Assembly (NCBI GenBank): GCA_026936335.1
Contig: JAPMXV010000055.1
Span: 310,001 to 374,000, forward strand
Direction of reading: 5' to 3'
Origin: Mantamonas sphyraenae
Lineage: Eukaryota; CRuMs; Mantamonadidae
Length of the DNA: 64,000 nt
Part shown: positions 1 to 12,500 of the stretch, piece after piece
How the letters are laid out: every line of letters begins with the position of its first letter
Position numbering within the stretch: position 1 is the stretch's first letter
Made by a program: the position numbers and the translations under genes
The notes under the pieces: model-generated
Database searches by the model: none
Seen by the model: only the letters and a program-made list of their open reading frames with translations
Told to the model about the DNA's origin: nothing

Positions 1-53
1 TTGCTGCTGCCAGCGCATGGCAAGGGCAAAAACTGGCACCAAAATCAACTCAC

Positions 54-104
54 CACGTCGAGCTCCTCGATGCGCCGCTTGGGCAAAGACGACGCCTGAG
101 ACAT
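54..104 (-). CDS. UBE2H: First exon of a UBE2H-like ubiquitin-conjugating enzyme (partial)
   Basis: Seventeen codons run from an ATG at 104-102 to a GTGAGT donor at 53, after which the gene leaves the window. The peptide MSQASSLPKRRIEELDV resembles the short Ser/Pro-rich start of UBE2H-type E2 enzymes, which also begin with a small Ser-rich stretch, a Lys-Arg-Arg and a Met/Ile-Asp/Glu-rich segment leading to a Val. An in-frame TAG lies 7-9 bases upstream of the ATG, which supports this start. UBE2H-class E2s (yeast Ubc8) carry ubiquitin for the GID/CTLH E3 ligase. The catalytic domain is outside the window, so the family call rests on the N-terminus alone. The ATG overlaps the divergent MRNIP start codon in a CATG palindrome at 102-105. 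Confidence 0.45.
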
Positions 105-1268
105 GCCGGTCTACCTTGGGCTGCAGTGCGCATCGGACGCATGCAGCATGTTTAGTGTGCAGCAGGAAAAGAAAAGCAACCAGTGGAAGTGTGCTGTGTG
201 TGGTTTGAAACAAAGCGTGCGCAAGGTGAGTGGTTCCCGCCACGCGAGTTCCTGTTCCTGATCCAAATTCGAGCCAACTCCCGCGTGTTTGTCCCCACAC
301 AGGTGTATGCGCGCGCAGAGAAGGCCAAAGAGGTTCGCCCCATTGTACAGGAGCTCAACATGCGCCGTGGACAGGCACAAGAGCTTGTGGATGCTGCCAA
401 GAAGGATCGGGAAGCCAGAGCCACAGAGCAAGAACTGCAGCACTTTTTCGATGCTCAGGCCATGGGCGGTGGCATGCCGGAAATGCCACATGCGTTTTCA
501 GACACGGGAGCGACGCAGACACGCATACCCAGCCGGTGGGATGCGTATGTGCAACAGCCAAGTGCCGGCGACGAAGACGAGGAGGACGCAGACGAGGACG
601 AGATCGTCGACGGCGTCGTGTACAGTCTAGATTCGGATAAATGGGCCAAGGCGACAAAAAAGTCGCATGGACGGCAAAGGGCAAAGGGGCGACGGTCAAA
701 ACGCAAGTGGGACGCCGACGCAGAGATCGAGGAGGCCGCAGAAACACCGCCTCGACCGCGAGCCGTAGCGGCTCCAAAACGGCAGATGGTGCAGACTCAT
801 ACACAAGAGGACAAAGATATACTCTATGAGAGTTTGGACACACCGTCTGAGTGGGATGTGTACAAAGAGGAGGTTGCGGAAGACGACAACACGACGACAC
901 AGACGACGCATGACACGCTGTTCCAAGGGCTTCTGAATGTGGATGGAAGCGACCCATGGTTGGCCACAATGGGCATGAGGAGCAACCCATCCGTGGCATC
1001 AAGCACAGGCAGCTGGAATCAGCCACGAGAACCAGCGGAGAACACCCTCGACCATCGGACAACAACGAAGAAGAACAAAAAGACAAAGAGCAGGTGGTCG
1101 TCCTATCTGGCATCGTCGGACAACAGCGAGGCTCAGGGAGCACAAGAGGACGAGGACAACGCTGAGGAAAGTGTGTGGACCTCACCGGAAGCATTCTTGG
1201 CTGCGCAAGCCCAAGGCATCGCACAGTCTCACGCAGCAGCGTCCTCCTCTTCGGCGTCCTGGACATAG
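103..1268 (+). CDS. MRNIP: MRN complex-interacting protein (MRNIP) homologue, two exons
   Basis: Exon 1 is 103-225, a GTGAGT intron spans 226-302, and exon 2 is 303-1268; both junctions are phase 0 and give 362 residues. Residues 1-41 hold a zinc-ribbon-like block: a Cys pair near residues 9-14, then QEKKSNQWKCAVCGLKQS, which matches the MRNIP/UPF0544 N-terminus. The splice joins it to VYARAEKAKEVRPIVQELNMRRGQ, equivalent to the conserved 'VQKLNLLQGQ' part of the family. The rest is acidic, low complexity and poorly conserved, as in animal MRNIP. The animal protein binds the MRE11-RAD50-NBS1 complex in DNA damage signalling; that role here is inferred. An in-frame TGA just before the ATG fixes the start. 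The last 40 coding bases overlap the convergent COX11 gene. Confidence 0.72.
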
Positions 1269-2381
1269 TCCTGTTGGCGGGCAATGAAAAACGTGTAACT
1301 GAGCGTAATGACCTCTGTGTCCTGGAGCGCGGGGTCGTCGAGGATCTCCGGGTCCAGAAAGAAGAACACCGGCATATTCAAACTCTCCCCAGGCCTCAGA
1401 CGCTGCTCTTCAAAGCAAAAGCACTGGATCTTGTTGAAATAAGGACCTGCTTGCGGCGGCGTCACGTTGTACGTGGAAATGCCGATGATTGGCTCGTCCG
1501 TCTTGTTGGTCGCCTGTAGGCAGCACCATGTGTTTGTGAGTACCCTGTCGCCTGCACACGAACCTCGTGTTCCCTCGGGTTCCACGGTTCTCTCCATCCC
1601 CTCTCTGCTGACTCACTTTGTAAAAGGCAAGCGCCGTTTCGCCTGCACGCAGCTCGACCTCTCGCTGCATGGGCTGGAAGCGCCAGGGAAGCTGGGCGCT
1701 GGTGGTGGCCACAAAGCGCACCTTGAACATGCGTCCATCCACAGGCTTCATGACATCCACGTCTTCTTCGTCGTCGTCGTCGGCTGCGGCGCCTCCGTTT
1801 CCGCCGGCGGTGGAACTGCGTCGCACTGTGCCGCCATATCCAGTCACCTGACAGAACATGCGGTACAGAGGCACGCTTGCGTACGACAGGGCCAACGTCA
1901 GCAGGATGATACTCAGGGTGCGCGCCAGCATGGTCTGGTTGCGCTGGTTCAGAGCTTTTTCGGCGGCCTCCTTCTGCTGCTGTGCCCTGCTGCGCGAGCT
2001 CATGGCAGCCACACGCTGCACAACCTGTGCACCACGGCTAGCCTGCACACACGTGCGCAGTCCATTCAGCCCTACTGTGGCAGCCGCCACGTGCGTGTGC
2101 GCAAACGTCGGGGCGGCAACCACGGCCTCTCCAGGCAACACACGGTTGACTGTACCTCCACCTGCCAAACAATTCCTTTTATGCCAACGGCTGCTTGTGC
2201 GCATGCTTGCCCGCAGGATTGTATTCCCAGGCCCTGCTACGGTGGTGGCCGTCTTTCTTGATGCCGCCACACACACGCCTCTGCTGTTGTTCTGTACATG
2301 ACCCATGCCAACGGTGGTGGCAAGTCGACTGCTACACAAAGTGCGCGGCACTGTGGCAAGCGGTTGCGCACGTCGGAACAT
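1229..2381 (-). CDS. COX11: Cytochrome c oxidase assembly protein COX11 (CtaG family), two exons
   Basis: Exon 1 is 2381-1617, the intron is 1616-1514 (GTGAGT donor, CAG acceptor, phase 0), and exon 2 is 1513-1229, giving about 349 residues. The long Arg/Ser/Ala-rich N-terminus fits a mitochondrial presequence. A membrane helix near residues 153-172 is followed by VPLYRMFCQVTGYGGT, the conserved start of the Cox11 domain. The splice joins ETALAFYK to ATNKTDEPIIGISTYNV, exactly as the family requires. The copper-binding CFCFEEQ motif and the terminal ITLSYTF segment are in exon 2. COX11 delivers copper to the CuB site of cytochrome oxidase from the inner mitochondrial membrane. An acidic insert of about 25 residues follows the VTGYGGT motif and is unusual. 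The true start could be a downstream Met (for example residue 127). The 3' end overlaps MRNIP coding sequence by 40 bp. Confidence 0.93.
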
Positions 2382-2419
2382 GGGAACGGTGGCGCGAATT
2401 GGGATGGCTCACGCTGCGA

Positions 2420-3553
2420 TCACCTGTCGCGCGAAGTCAAGTATTCTGCCAGCATCTCCATGGCTTCCATGCAGTACGCTGCAGGCACCTCTGCATTGTA
2501 CGTGCCAATGACGTAGAAGGTCTTGCTCTTGCACACCACAATGCCACGTGTGCGGTCGTCCTTGCTCTGTGCGTGCAGTGCAATGTCGTCGCATCTCGAA
2601 ATGTTAAAGTGCTCCTTGTCAATATCAAAGCCTTCTTTGGCCGAGCTCACGGGGATGCGGAACAGCAGGCACAGCCGCTGGATCTCTTCGTCCACCATGC
2701 TGAAATACGTGGTCTTTGTCCGCACCTCCATGCCCAAATCCTCCACCACCGCCGCGTGCTCCACGTGGCCCTTGTCTGCAAGCATATTTACAAGTTTCTT
2801 CAGGTCGATGTTGTCCAGCTTGCGCTGGTCCGACTGCGACACCTTTTTCGGGCTCGAGCTCTTTTTGCTCCTTGGCGACCGCAGCTCGCTCTTGCGAAAG
2901 CGCGCGTGTTGCCTGCAGCCACGCAAAGTGTGTGCCCAGTGTGTAATGTGCGCCCCAGAGTTGTTGTCAGCATCCATCCATGTGGCACACGCGCGCCGTT
3001 TCAACCCCGGCGTTCGCTCTTGCTCACAGCTCACTCACCTCCTCATTTTGCTTTTCGACGTGCTCTTCCGCGAGCTGCTGCGTGATTGTTTGACAGAGGG
3101 AACATCAAAGTATCCGATGTCGCTGGGCCGTGTGCCCTTTCGCTGGTGCTCTGTGCTCACTCGCTGCGGCGACAACTGCGAATGACCGTTGCTCGACGCA
3201 CCTGAAGACTCCACCGAGTCGTTGCGCTGCAGCATGACAATCGGCGACACTCGTTCGTCCTCGTCGCTGGCTCCGCTTCCGTCCACACTGCTCTGGGATT
3301 TCACAAACTGGCTCATCGGCGCCATCGAGTCGTGTGACTTGGTCGAGTTCCGCGACACACTGCGACGGAACCCGCTCACAGTCGACGCGTTGGCCATCAT
3401 CGACTCGTATCCACTCGTATCATCCGTCACCGAGCTGCGTGTGCTCTGTGTCCGCGTCCACACCATCCGTCCATTCGGGGTCAGTTGCCATGCGCCACCC
3501 ACGTCCGCGACGCCGCCTCCAACCAACCATTCCCCATTTGATTGGCCCCGCAT
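2420..3553 (-). CDS. Profilin-domain protein with long Ser-rich N-terminal extension, two exons
   Basis: Exon 1 (3553 or later to 3039) and exon 2 (2912-2420) are joined across a 126-nt GTGAGT...CTGCAG intron in phase 2. The last 130 or so residues read as a divergent profilin: a helix, a strand resembling VEHAAVVEDLGMEV, a middle section DKEHFNISRC, then the profilin-like C-terminus GIVVCKSKTFYVIGTYNAE followed by a final helix AAYCMEAMEMLAEYL. Profilins bind monomeric actin and poly-proline and regulate filament assembly. The first 200 or so residues are Ser/Thr/Arg-rich low complexity with no recognised domain, which profilins normally lack. The start is uncertain. The Met at 3553 overlaps the divergent dynein ATG; the Met at 3466 would leave 85 bp between the genes. 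The stop lies 38 bp upstream of the COX11 ATG on the same strand. Confidence 0.6.
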
Positions 3554-6500
3554 GAGCTCGAACGATTTGGAGATTGAAAACCGCGATGAGCGCGTCGAGT
3601 GGCTCCGCGAAAAGGTGCGTGTCCCTCCCGAGTCCCTGTGCGCCTCCTTGGTGCATGATCCGCGCGCTCCCGTCGATCTTCCATGTGGCCCTCCCTGTGC
3701 CTGCCATGTCACACACAACACTCGGACATAAGCCCCCAAAGCAACGGCACACCCTATGCATGTGCCATGTCTGCAGTGACCTGCATAGCATGGCTACACA
3801 TGCTACGCCTTGCGCAAACGCCCGCTTTCGAGTGACCGTTGGCCGCCGCTCCACCCTCTGCAGCGCCCCCCTTGACTCACACACAACTGCCCACGCTTGG
3901 CCACTGATCTACACGCTCTCCCCACTCCCACTACCATCCACTCGCACAGGTTTTCTCCTCAATGAAAGTCAAGGCGGACAACAAATGGTCCAAGATGCTC
4001 AACCGCGACGAGTGCTCCATCGCACTCAAGGAGTTTTTGGATGGAAAGAAGAGTCGGGTGATTGTGTACGCCACGTCCAAGGACGAACTGGTGTCCGCAT
4101 CCGAGTTTCCCACATCCTTGCCTCGCAAGGTAAGTCTCCTCCCTGTCCTGGCCCAGCTCGCTTTCACTTGGCGCGCCACGACGCCAAAAAAAATCCTCTC
4201 CGCTCCGCCCGTCACCTTCCCTTCCCGCCGCCCCTGCGCCCTTGCCTCCGCCACTCACCCTGCCCCCCCCTTCCTCCCCCCACCACGTCACTCTCTCGTC
4301 TCTCCAGGCCTGCTTCTTCCTCCGTGACTCCAGCCTTCGCGGCCAACATCTCGAACTCGACTCCATGGACGACGAAATCTCCTGGGGTGACATCGGCAAG
4401 TCGCCGCTGAGCCACCTGGCTGTGCTGCTCAACGACGTTTACACGCCCATTCTGCGCAACAAGGCGAACCGTTCCCGATGGCCCGAGTTCAACGACGTGC
4501 TCAAGGACTTTTACAAGGTCAACGGACAGGTGACCATTGCCATGGGCAAGACCCACGGCAAGACTCTGCTGCCGCTGCCCCCCTACGACACGTCGACCCC
4601 CGACGTGGCCTCTCGCGACCACAACCTCATCCACCAGCTGGAGGGGTCCATCACAGAGTGGGCGCGCCAGATCAACCACGTCACCTCCCAGACTTCCGAC
4701 CAGGCCCTGCGCGAAGGCAACCACCCAGGGCCCCTCGTGGAGCTGGACTTTTGGCAAGACAAGGCTGCCAACCTGACGTCTATCCATCAGCAACTGTCCT
4801 CGGAGAAGATCTGCAAGATCGTCAAGGTGCTGGAGTTGGCACGTTCGCAGTACCGACACAGCTACCAGGACATTCTCTCCAACGTCAGCAAGGCCCTGCG
4901 TGAGGCTGAGGACAACGTCCGCTACCTCACACCCCTGCGCCCGCACTTTACCGAGCTGCACGAGCAGGAGCACTTTGCCGCTCTGCCGGCCCTCTTCCAG
5001 CCCATGCTCAAGCTCATGAGCCTGATCTGGGAGCACTCGCCCTACTACCGCAACCAAAGCAAGATTGCAAACTTGTTCCGCATGATCTGCAACGAGATCA
5101 TCTTCAAGGCCCACGAGTTTCTCTCGGCCGACAAGAGCCTGCTCACGCAGAACATCAGCGACGCCCTCTCCAAGCTCGAGGAAGCCTTCCACGTGTGCAA
5201 CACCTTCAAGTACTACGTGTTTGAGTACAAGAACAAGATCCAGAGCGAGACGCCCACGCACACCTGGCCCTTTGGCGAGAGCAGCAACGTCCTGACGCGC
5301 CTCAACAACTTTGTGGAGCGCCTGCGCGACATCATCGACTTGCTCCAGACCATCGATGAGTTCACCACCCTGGAAAAGGTGGAGATCGGAGGCACCAAGG
5401 GCAAGATCCTCAGCGCCCAGCTCGGCCAAATCTACACCGAGTTCAACGCCGCCGTCGATGCATTCAAGGACGTCACGTACGACATCCTCGACACCGAGTC
5501 CAAGGAGTTTGAACGTGACTGGAGCGAGTTCCGCCTCACCATCAAGGACCTGGAGCGCCGCGTGGGACACATCATCACCCAGGGCTTTGCCGACTCGGCC
5601 TCCGTTTCCAACGTGTTCAAGCTCCTCGACAGCTTCGATGGCCTGCTCAACCGCGACACCATCCAACGCGACTTTAGCAGCAAGTACGCAGACCTGCTGC
5701 ACCAGTTTGCCGACGAGGTTGCCGACGTGCACGAAATCTTCCGCTCGCAGAAACACGACCCGCCCATCTTTGTAAACATGCCGCCTGTGGCAGGCGCGCT
5801 GGGCTGGACGCGCGGACTCATGGACCGCATCTCGGGGCCCATGCGCTCGCTCAAGACGCTGGACCCCAAGGTGCTGGCCATGGATGAGGCCAAGGAGGTG
5901 ATCAACAACTACCAGGTGGTCATGCACGCCCTGGAGGAGTTTGAACAGGAACAGCACCAGGAGTGGGCTCGCGACGTCGACAAAGAGTCGCAGAGCAAGC
6001 TGCGCCAGCCGCTGCTGCGACGCAACGAGGAGGACAACACCCTGGTGGTGAACTTTGACCCCACGTTGGTGGCCCTACTGCGCGAAGTCAAGTACTTCCT
6101 CAACCTGGGCATGGACATCCCGACACAGGCCGGCAAGATCTACGACGACGGCGAGATGTACCGCAACTTTACGGGCAACCTTGACCTGATTGTGAACAAG
6201 TACAACCACATCCAGCTGACCCTTTTGGACGTGGAGCGCCCGCTGGTGCAGGACAGGCTGCAGGCCATCGACGACCAGCTGGAGAAAGGCCTGTCCCAAA
6301 TCGACTGGAAGTCGCACGGCATCAAAGAGTTTATCGAAACGAGCAACTACAACGTGGACGCGCTGGCCGAACGCGTGGACAAGATGAAGGAGAACGTGGA
6401 GACCATGGAGCGCATCCTGGGCAGCTGGTACGGCTCCCCGTTGCTCGAGCAGGGCGACACGCGACGCTTGCTCACCCTGGACGAAATTACTGAAAAGATC

Positions 6501-9500
6501 ACCGGTCGCTACGAAGACATCACTGACGGAGGCAAGAACATCCGTGCGCTGGTGGCAAAGAGCGCCAAGACCCTGGAGGTGCCCAAGACCATGCCGGCGT
6601 GGAAGAACTACGTGACGCATCTCAACGGCATTGTCAACGACGGCCTGAACCGCACCGTGTCCGTGTCGCTGGAGTACCTGACGGCACGCATCGACCCGAC
6701 CCTGCAAAAGCTGCACGAGCACCCGCCGCTGCTCGAGGCAGACATGATGCTGGTGGGCACCAACATCATGTTCCGCCCGGATCTCGACGGCGCACAGAAC
6801 GGCCTCGAGGAGTTTATGGTCAATGTGATCAAGCGCTTTTTCAACATCGGCACGCTGCTGCAAAAGCTGGACCAACCCGACGACGACTTTCTCACGCTGG
6901 TGCTGGCCAACGACTCGCTGCGCGAGATGAAGGACAACCTGCACCGTCTGATCAAGACGACCATCGAGCAGTGCCGCGCAGAGCGCGAGCAGTACATGCG
7001 CTACGCATTCCTGTGGAAGGAGGACCGCACCGAGTACCTGGCCCACTTTCTGCAGACGCGCGACGGACAGCCGCGCACGCTGGCCGAGTTTGAGGACCAA
7101 ATCAAGCGCTTTTCGGACTTTGCCGAAGAGGTGGCTGCCTTGCCTGCGTCCAAGACGGTGGGTTGGCTGCGCCTCAACTCGCGGCCGTTCCTCAACACCC
7201 TGTCGGCAAACATCAACAAGTGGAAGAACATGTTCACCGACCACCTGTACCAGGAGATCCTGGAGTCGCTGCAGCAGTACTACGACTTTGTGGAGGAGGT
7301 GACGATCGGCATGGAGAAGCCCGTCAAGGCAGGCGACTTTGAATCGCTTGTGGCTGTCATGGGCCACCTGCACGAGGTCAAGGTGCGTTCAGACCGCTAC
7401 GTGATGATGTTTGAGCCGCTGCGCGAGCGCGTGTCCCTGTTGCGCCGCTACGGCCGCTCTGTGCCGCCCGAGGTGATGAGGCAGATGGACGAGGGCCCGC
7501 AGCGCTGGATCGACACCAAGCGCCTGTGGTTGCACACGCGCGAGGCGCTCGACCAGCCGCAAAAGGCAGAGCGTACCAAGATCAAGGAGAGGCAGAAGCA
7601 CTTTGAAGTGCAGGTGGGCGAGTTCCGCAAGGAGTTTCTGGAGATGGCCCCGTTCCATTTCTCCACGCATGTGGAAAAGAGCTACGAGCAGCTGGATAGG
7701 TGCCACCAACGCGTGTTTGCCATCGAGGAGGAGGCGCACGAGCTGTCGCGCAACGAGGACCTGTTTGAGCTGAATGTGCACGAGTACCGCGCCATGACGG
7801 AATGTCGCGCTGAGCTGACGGACCTGAAGATGGTGTGGGACCTGGTGACCATGGTGCTGACGCAGTTTGACTCGTGGAACGCCACGCGCTGGTACGAGGT
7901 GGACACGGACATGATGGAGGACGAAACCAAGAAGCACGACAAGACGGTGCGGCGCCTGGACAGGTCGATCAAGGCCTGGGATGTGGTCAAAGGCATGCAA
8001 AAGACCATTCAGAAGATGGCGACCGCCCTGCCGCTGATCAGCGCGCTGCGAGCACCCGAGCTTGCGGACAGGCACTGGAAGCAAATCATGAAGGTGACCG
8101 GCAAGCGCATCGAGGTGACAGCCAACATGCGACTGAACGACATGTTTGACATGCACCTGGAGGAGCACAAGGTAGACATCGAAACGATTGTGGACCGCGC
8201 GCGACAGGAGTTTAAGATCCAGCAGCAGCTGGACGCAATCGAGAACGTGTGGGCATCCAAGACCTTTGTGTACGAAAAGCACGAGCGCACGGGCACCCCG
8301 CTTCTGGGGCCTGTGGGCGACGTGGTGGACACTCTGGAGGAGCACCAGCTGGTTCTGTCCTCCATTGCAGGAGACGACCGCGGCAGCAAGCATTTTGCAG
8401 ACACGCTGGAGAATTGGCTGCAGCGCCTCAACACGGTGTACTCGGTGGTGCGCCTGTGGCGCCGCGTGCAAAAGGCCTGGGACCACCTGGAGAACATTTT
8501 CATTGGGAGCGAAGACATCCGCGAACAGCTGCCGGAAGACTCGCGACGCTTCGACGGCATCGACGCAGACTTTAAGGAGTCGATGCAAGAGTACGCAGCG
8601 ATGCCGAACGTGCTGCAGGTGTGCATGCAGGATGGCATGCTGGACCGTTTCAAACGCCTGGACGCAGACATCGAGACGTGCGAGAAAGCGCTGGACTCGT
8701 ACCTGGAGACGAAGCGCCTTGCATTCCCGCGCTTCTACTTCATCTCTGATCTGGACACGCTGACGATCCTGGCCAAGGGCCACAACCCGACGAACATCCA
8801 GGAGCATCTGGGCAACATCTTTGACATTGCACGCCTGGAGTTCAAGACGGACAAGAAGGGCAAGCAGACAAAGGAGGCGGTTGCCATGATTTCGCGCGAG
8901 GGCGAGCGTGTGGCGCTGCACCCGACATTGGACTGCTCGGGACCCGTGGAGGTGTGGCTGTCCAAGCTGGTGGACGTGATGCGTTCGTCGCTGCGCCACG
9001 TGCTGAAGGACGCCATGAGCACGTACGAGTACAAGTCTCGCGAGGACTGGATCGAAGAGTACCCGTCGCAGATTGCGCTGCTCGGGTCGCAGATTGTGTG
9101 GACGCACGACGTGGAGAACGCGTACAAGAACATGGCGGACGGGGCAGAGAACGCCATGACGATTTACAACACGACGCAGCAGCACGCCATCAAGGCGCTG
9201 ATCCAGCGCATCCAGGGCAAGCTGACAGACACACTGCGCCAGAAGATCATGACGGTGACGACCATCGACGTGCACTCCCGCGACGTGGTGACGAGCATGA
9301 TTGAAAACAAGGAGGAGAGCGAGGGGTGCTTTGCATGGCAGTCGCAGCTGCGCTTCTACTACGACCAGTCGGACGCGGACGTGAACATCCGCATCTGCGA
9401 CGCGAGCTTCCACTACGGCTACGAGTACCTGGGCAACACAGGGCGCCTTGTGGTCACGCCGCTGACGGACAGGTGCTACATTACGCTGACGCAGGCGCTG

Positions 9501-12500
9501 CACCTGGCCATGGGTGGTGCGCCCGCAGGACCCGCCGGCACAGGAAAGACGGAGACGACAAAGGATCTGGGCCGTGCTCTGGGTCTCAAGGTGTATGTGT
9601 TCAACTGTTCCGAGCAGATGACGTTCACGAGCGTGGGCAACACGCTGAAGGGCCTGTCGATGTCTGGAACCTGGGGTTGCTTCGACGAATTCAACCGCAT
9701 TTCCATCGACGTGCTGTCGGTGGTCGCGACGCAGGTCAAGACGATTCTGGACGCGATGAAGCGCGCCAAGGCCGACGCACACAACAACCGCTTCCAGGAC
9801 TTTGAAGGTGCGGGCGAGCTTGAGCTGAACACGACGGCGGGCTTCTTCATCACGATGAACCCCGGCTATGCGGGACGCACAGAGCTGCCGGAGAACATCA
9901 AGGCTCTGTTCAGGCCTGTGTCGATGGTGGTGCCGGACTTGCGCCAGATTTGCGAAATCAAGCTGTACTCGGAAGGCTTCGAGCACGCGACGGAGCTGTC
10001 GCGCAAGTTCACGACGCTGTTCTCGTTGTCGAACGAGCTGCTGAGCAAGCAGCTGCACTACGAGTGGGGGCTGCGCTCCATCAAGGCCGTGCTGACCATC
10101 GCCGGCCGCCTGAAGCGCCAGTACCAAAAGGCAGACGAGGAGAAGCTGCTGTACATTGCCCTGCGCGACTTCAACCTGCCCAAGCTGCACCACGAGGACG
10201 TGAGCATCTTCCGCGGCCTGATCCGCGACCTGTTCCCCAAGGTGAAGGACCCCGAGCGGGAGAAGCAGGGATCACTGGACGACGCCGTGGAGCAGGCCAT
10301 CCGATCGGCGGGTCTGCAGAACGAGGGCCAGTTCAAGACCAAGATCTTGGAGCTGGCACAGCTGCTGTCTGTGCGCCATTCGGTGTTTATTGTGGGCAAC
10401 ACGGGCACGGGCAAGACGGCAGTGTGGCAGACGCTGGCCGCAGCAAACGACCTGATTGGCCAGCGCACGTACGTGGCCGATCTGAACCCGAAGGCCATGT
10501 CGTCGGACGACCTGTACGGACACAAGAACAAGCAGAAGGAGTGGTGCGAGGGTCTGCTGTCGTTCCTGATGCGCGAGTTTGCGCACAGCGGACGCACGAC
10601 GCCGCAGTGGCTGATGCTGGACGGCGACATTGACGCAGGGTGGATCGAGACGATGAACACGGTGATGGACGACAACAAGGTGTTGACACTGGCCAACAAC
10701 GACCGCGTGTTCCTGACGGACTCGATGCGCATGCTGTTCGAGGTGGACAACCTGCGCAACGCCACGCTGGCCACTGTGTCGCGCGCTGGCATCCTGTACA
10801 TCAACGAGCACGACATCGGCTTCCAGGCGTTTGTCAACTCGTGGATCGAACGCCGCGCAAACAAGGGCGAGCAGAGCGTGCTGACAATCCTGTTTAGCAA
10901 GTTTGTGCGTCCGGAGAACTTTGCCAACCTGCGCGCGAAGCAGTTCCACTACGTGGTGCCCATGAGTGACTTTGCCATGGTCAACACGCTGTGCGATTTG
11001 CTCGATGGCCTGCTGATCCCCGAGAATGTGGGCTACGAGGCGTCGCCGGACAAGGATCTGTACGAGACGTACTTTTTGTTTGCGCTGATCTGGGCGGTTG
11101 GCGGCGCGCTGATGACGGACTTTGCAGACACGCTGAAGCGATTCGACAAGTTCTTCCGGCAGGAGTTCCGCAGCAGCAAGCTGCCGCCGCAGGGCCACCT
11201 GTTTGAGTACTGCGTGGACCGCGAGGAGAAGAAGTTTGTGCGCTGGGACAAATTCGTGCCCGCGTACCAGCACGAGTACGACGTGCCTGCGCAACAGCTG
11301 GTGGTGCACACGGCCGAGACGACGGCTCGCAAGTACTGGATGAACCAGCTGGTGATGAACGAAAAGTACCCGTTGCTGGTGGGCCCCGCAGGTGTGGGCA
11401 AGACGATGCTCGTGCGCGACCTGTTGGACCACTTGCCGAAGGACATGATCCACGGCACCATCAACTTCAACCACTACACGGACGCATACACGCTGCAGGT
11501 GATCATGGAGCAGCCTGCGTTCCTGCAAAAGACGATTGGATTCAACTATGCGCCGCCGAACCGCAAGAAGCTGGTGTTGTTCATCGACGACCTGAACATG
11601 CCACGCGTGGACGAATACGGCACGCAGAGCCCGATCACACTGCTGCGCCAGCACATGGACTATGGCCATTGGTACGACCGCAAAGAGATCGGCGACCTGC
11701 GCAAGGTGCACAATGTGCAGTACATTGCCTGCATGAACCCCAACGCAGGCAACTTTAACATCAACCCGCGCCTGCAGCGTCACTTTGCAGTGTTCTACGT
11801 GGGCATGCCGAACGGCGAGTCGCTCAAGACCGTGTTCCAGGGCGTGCTGGGCGGCCACTTGCAGATGTTCCCAGAGAGCGTGCGCGGCATCCAGGACAAG
11901 CTTGTCAAGGCGTCGCTGACGCTGCACGACAAGGTGTGCTCTGTGTTCCCGCCGTCGAGCGAAAAGTTCCACTATCAGTTCAACATGCGCGACCTCAGCA
12001 ACCTGCTGGGAGGGCTGCTTGTTGCGGATCCAGAGGACATCCGCACCCCGTTGCAGATGGGCCGTCTGTGGATGCACGAGAGCATGCGCGTGTACGGCGA
12101 CAGGCTGATCAACGACGACCCCAACATCTTTGAAGCCATGCTGGGAACCATTGGCAAGCAGCAGTTGGACGACAAGAACGTTGGCCTTGACCCGGAGCTG
12201 GTGGTGGCCAAGCCGTGCCTGTTTGCACACTTTAGCGGCGGACTCAACGACCGTCGCTACGGCGAGATCGGAAGCTACGAGAAGCTGAGCAAGCTGTTGG
12301 AGCAGGCGCTGCGCGACCGCAACGCAACCACAACCGACGCCTACATGGATCTGGTGCTGTTCCAGGACGCCATGGAACACGTGTGCCGCATCAACCGCAT
12401 CATTGAAAGCCCCGCAGGCAACGCACTGCTGGTGGGTGTGGGTGGTTCGGGCAAGCAGAGCCTGTCGCGCTTGGCGGCGTTCATTTCGGGCTACGACGTG

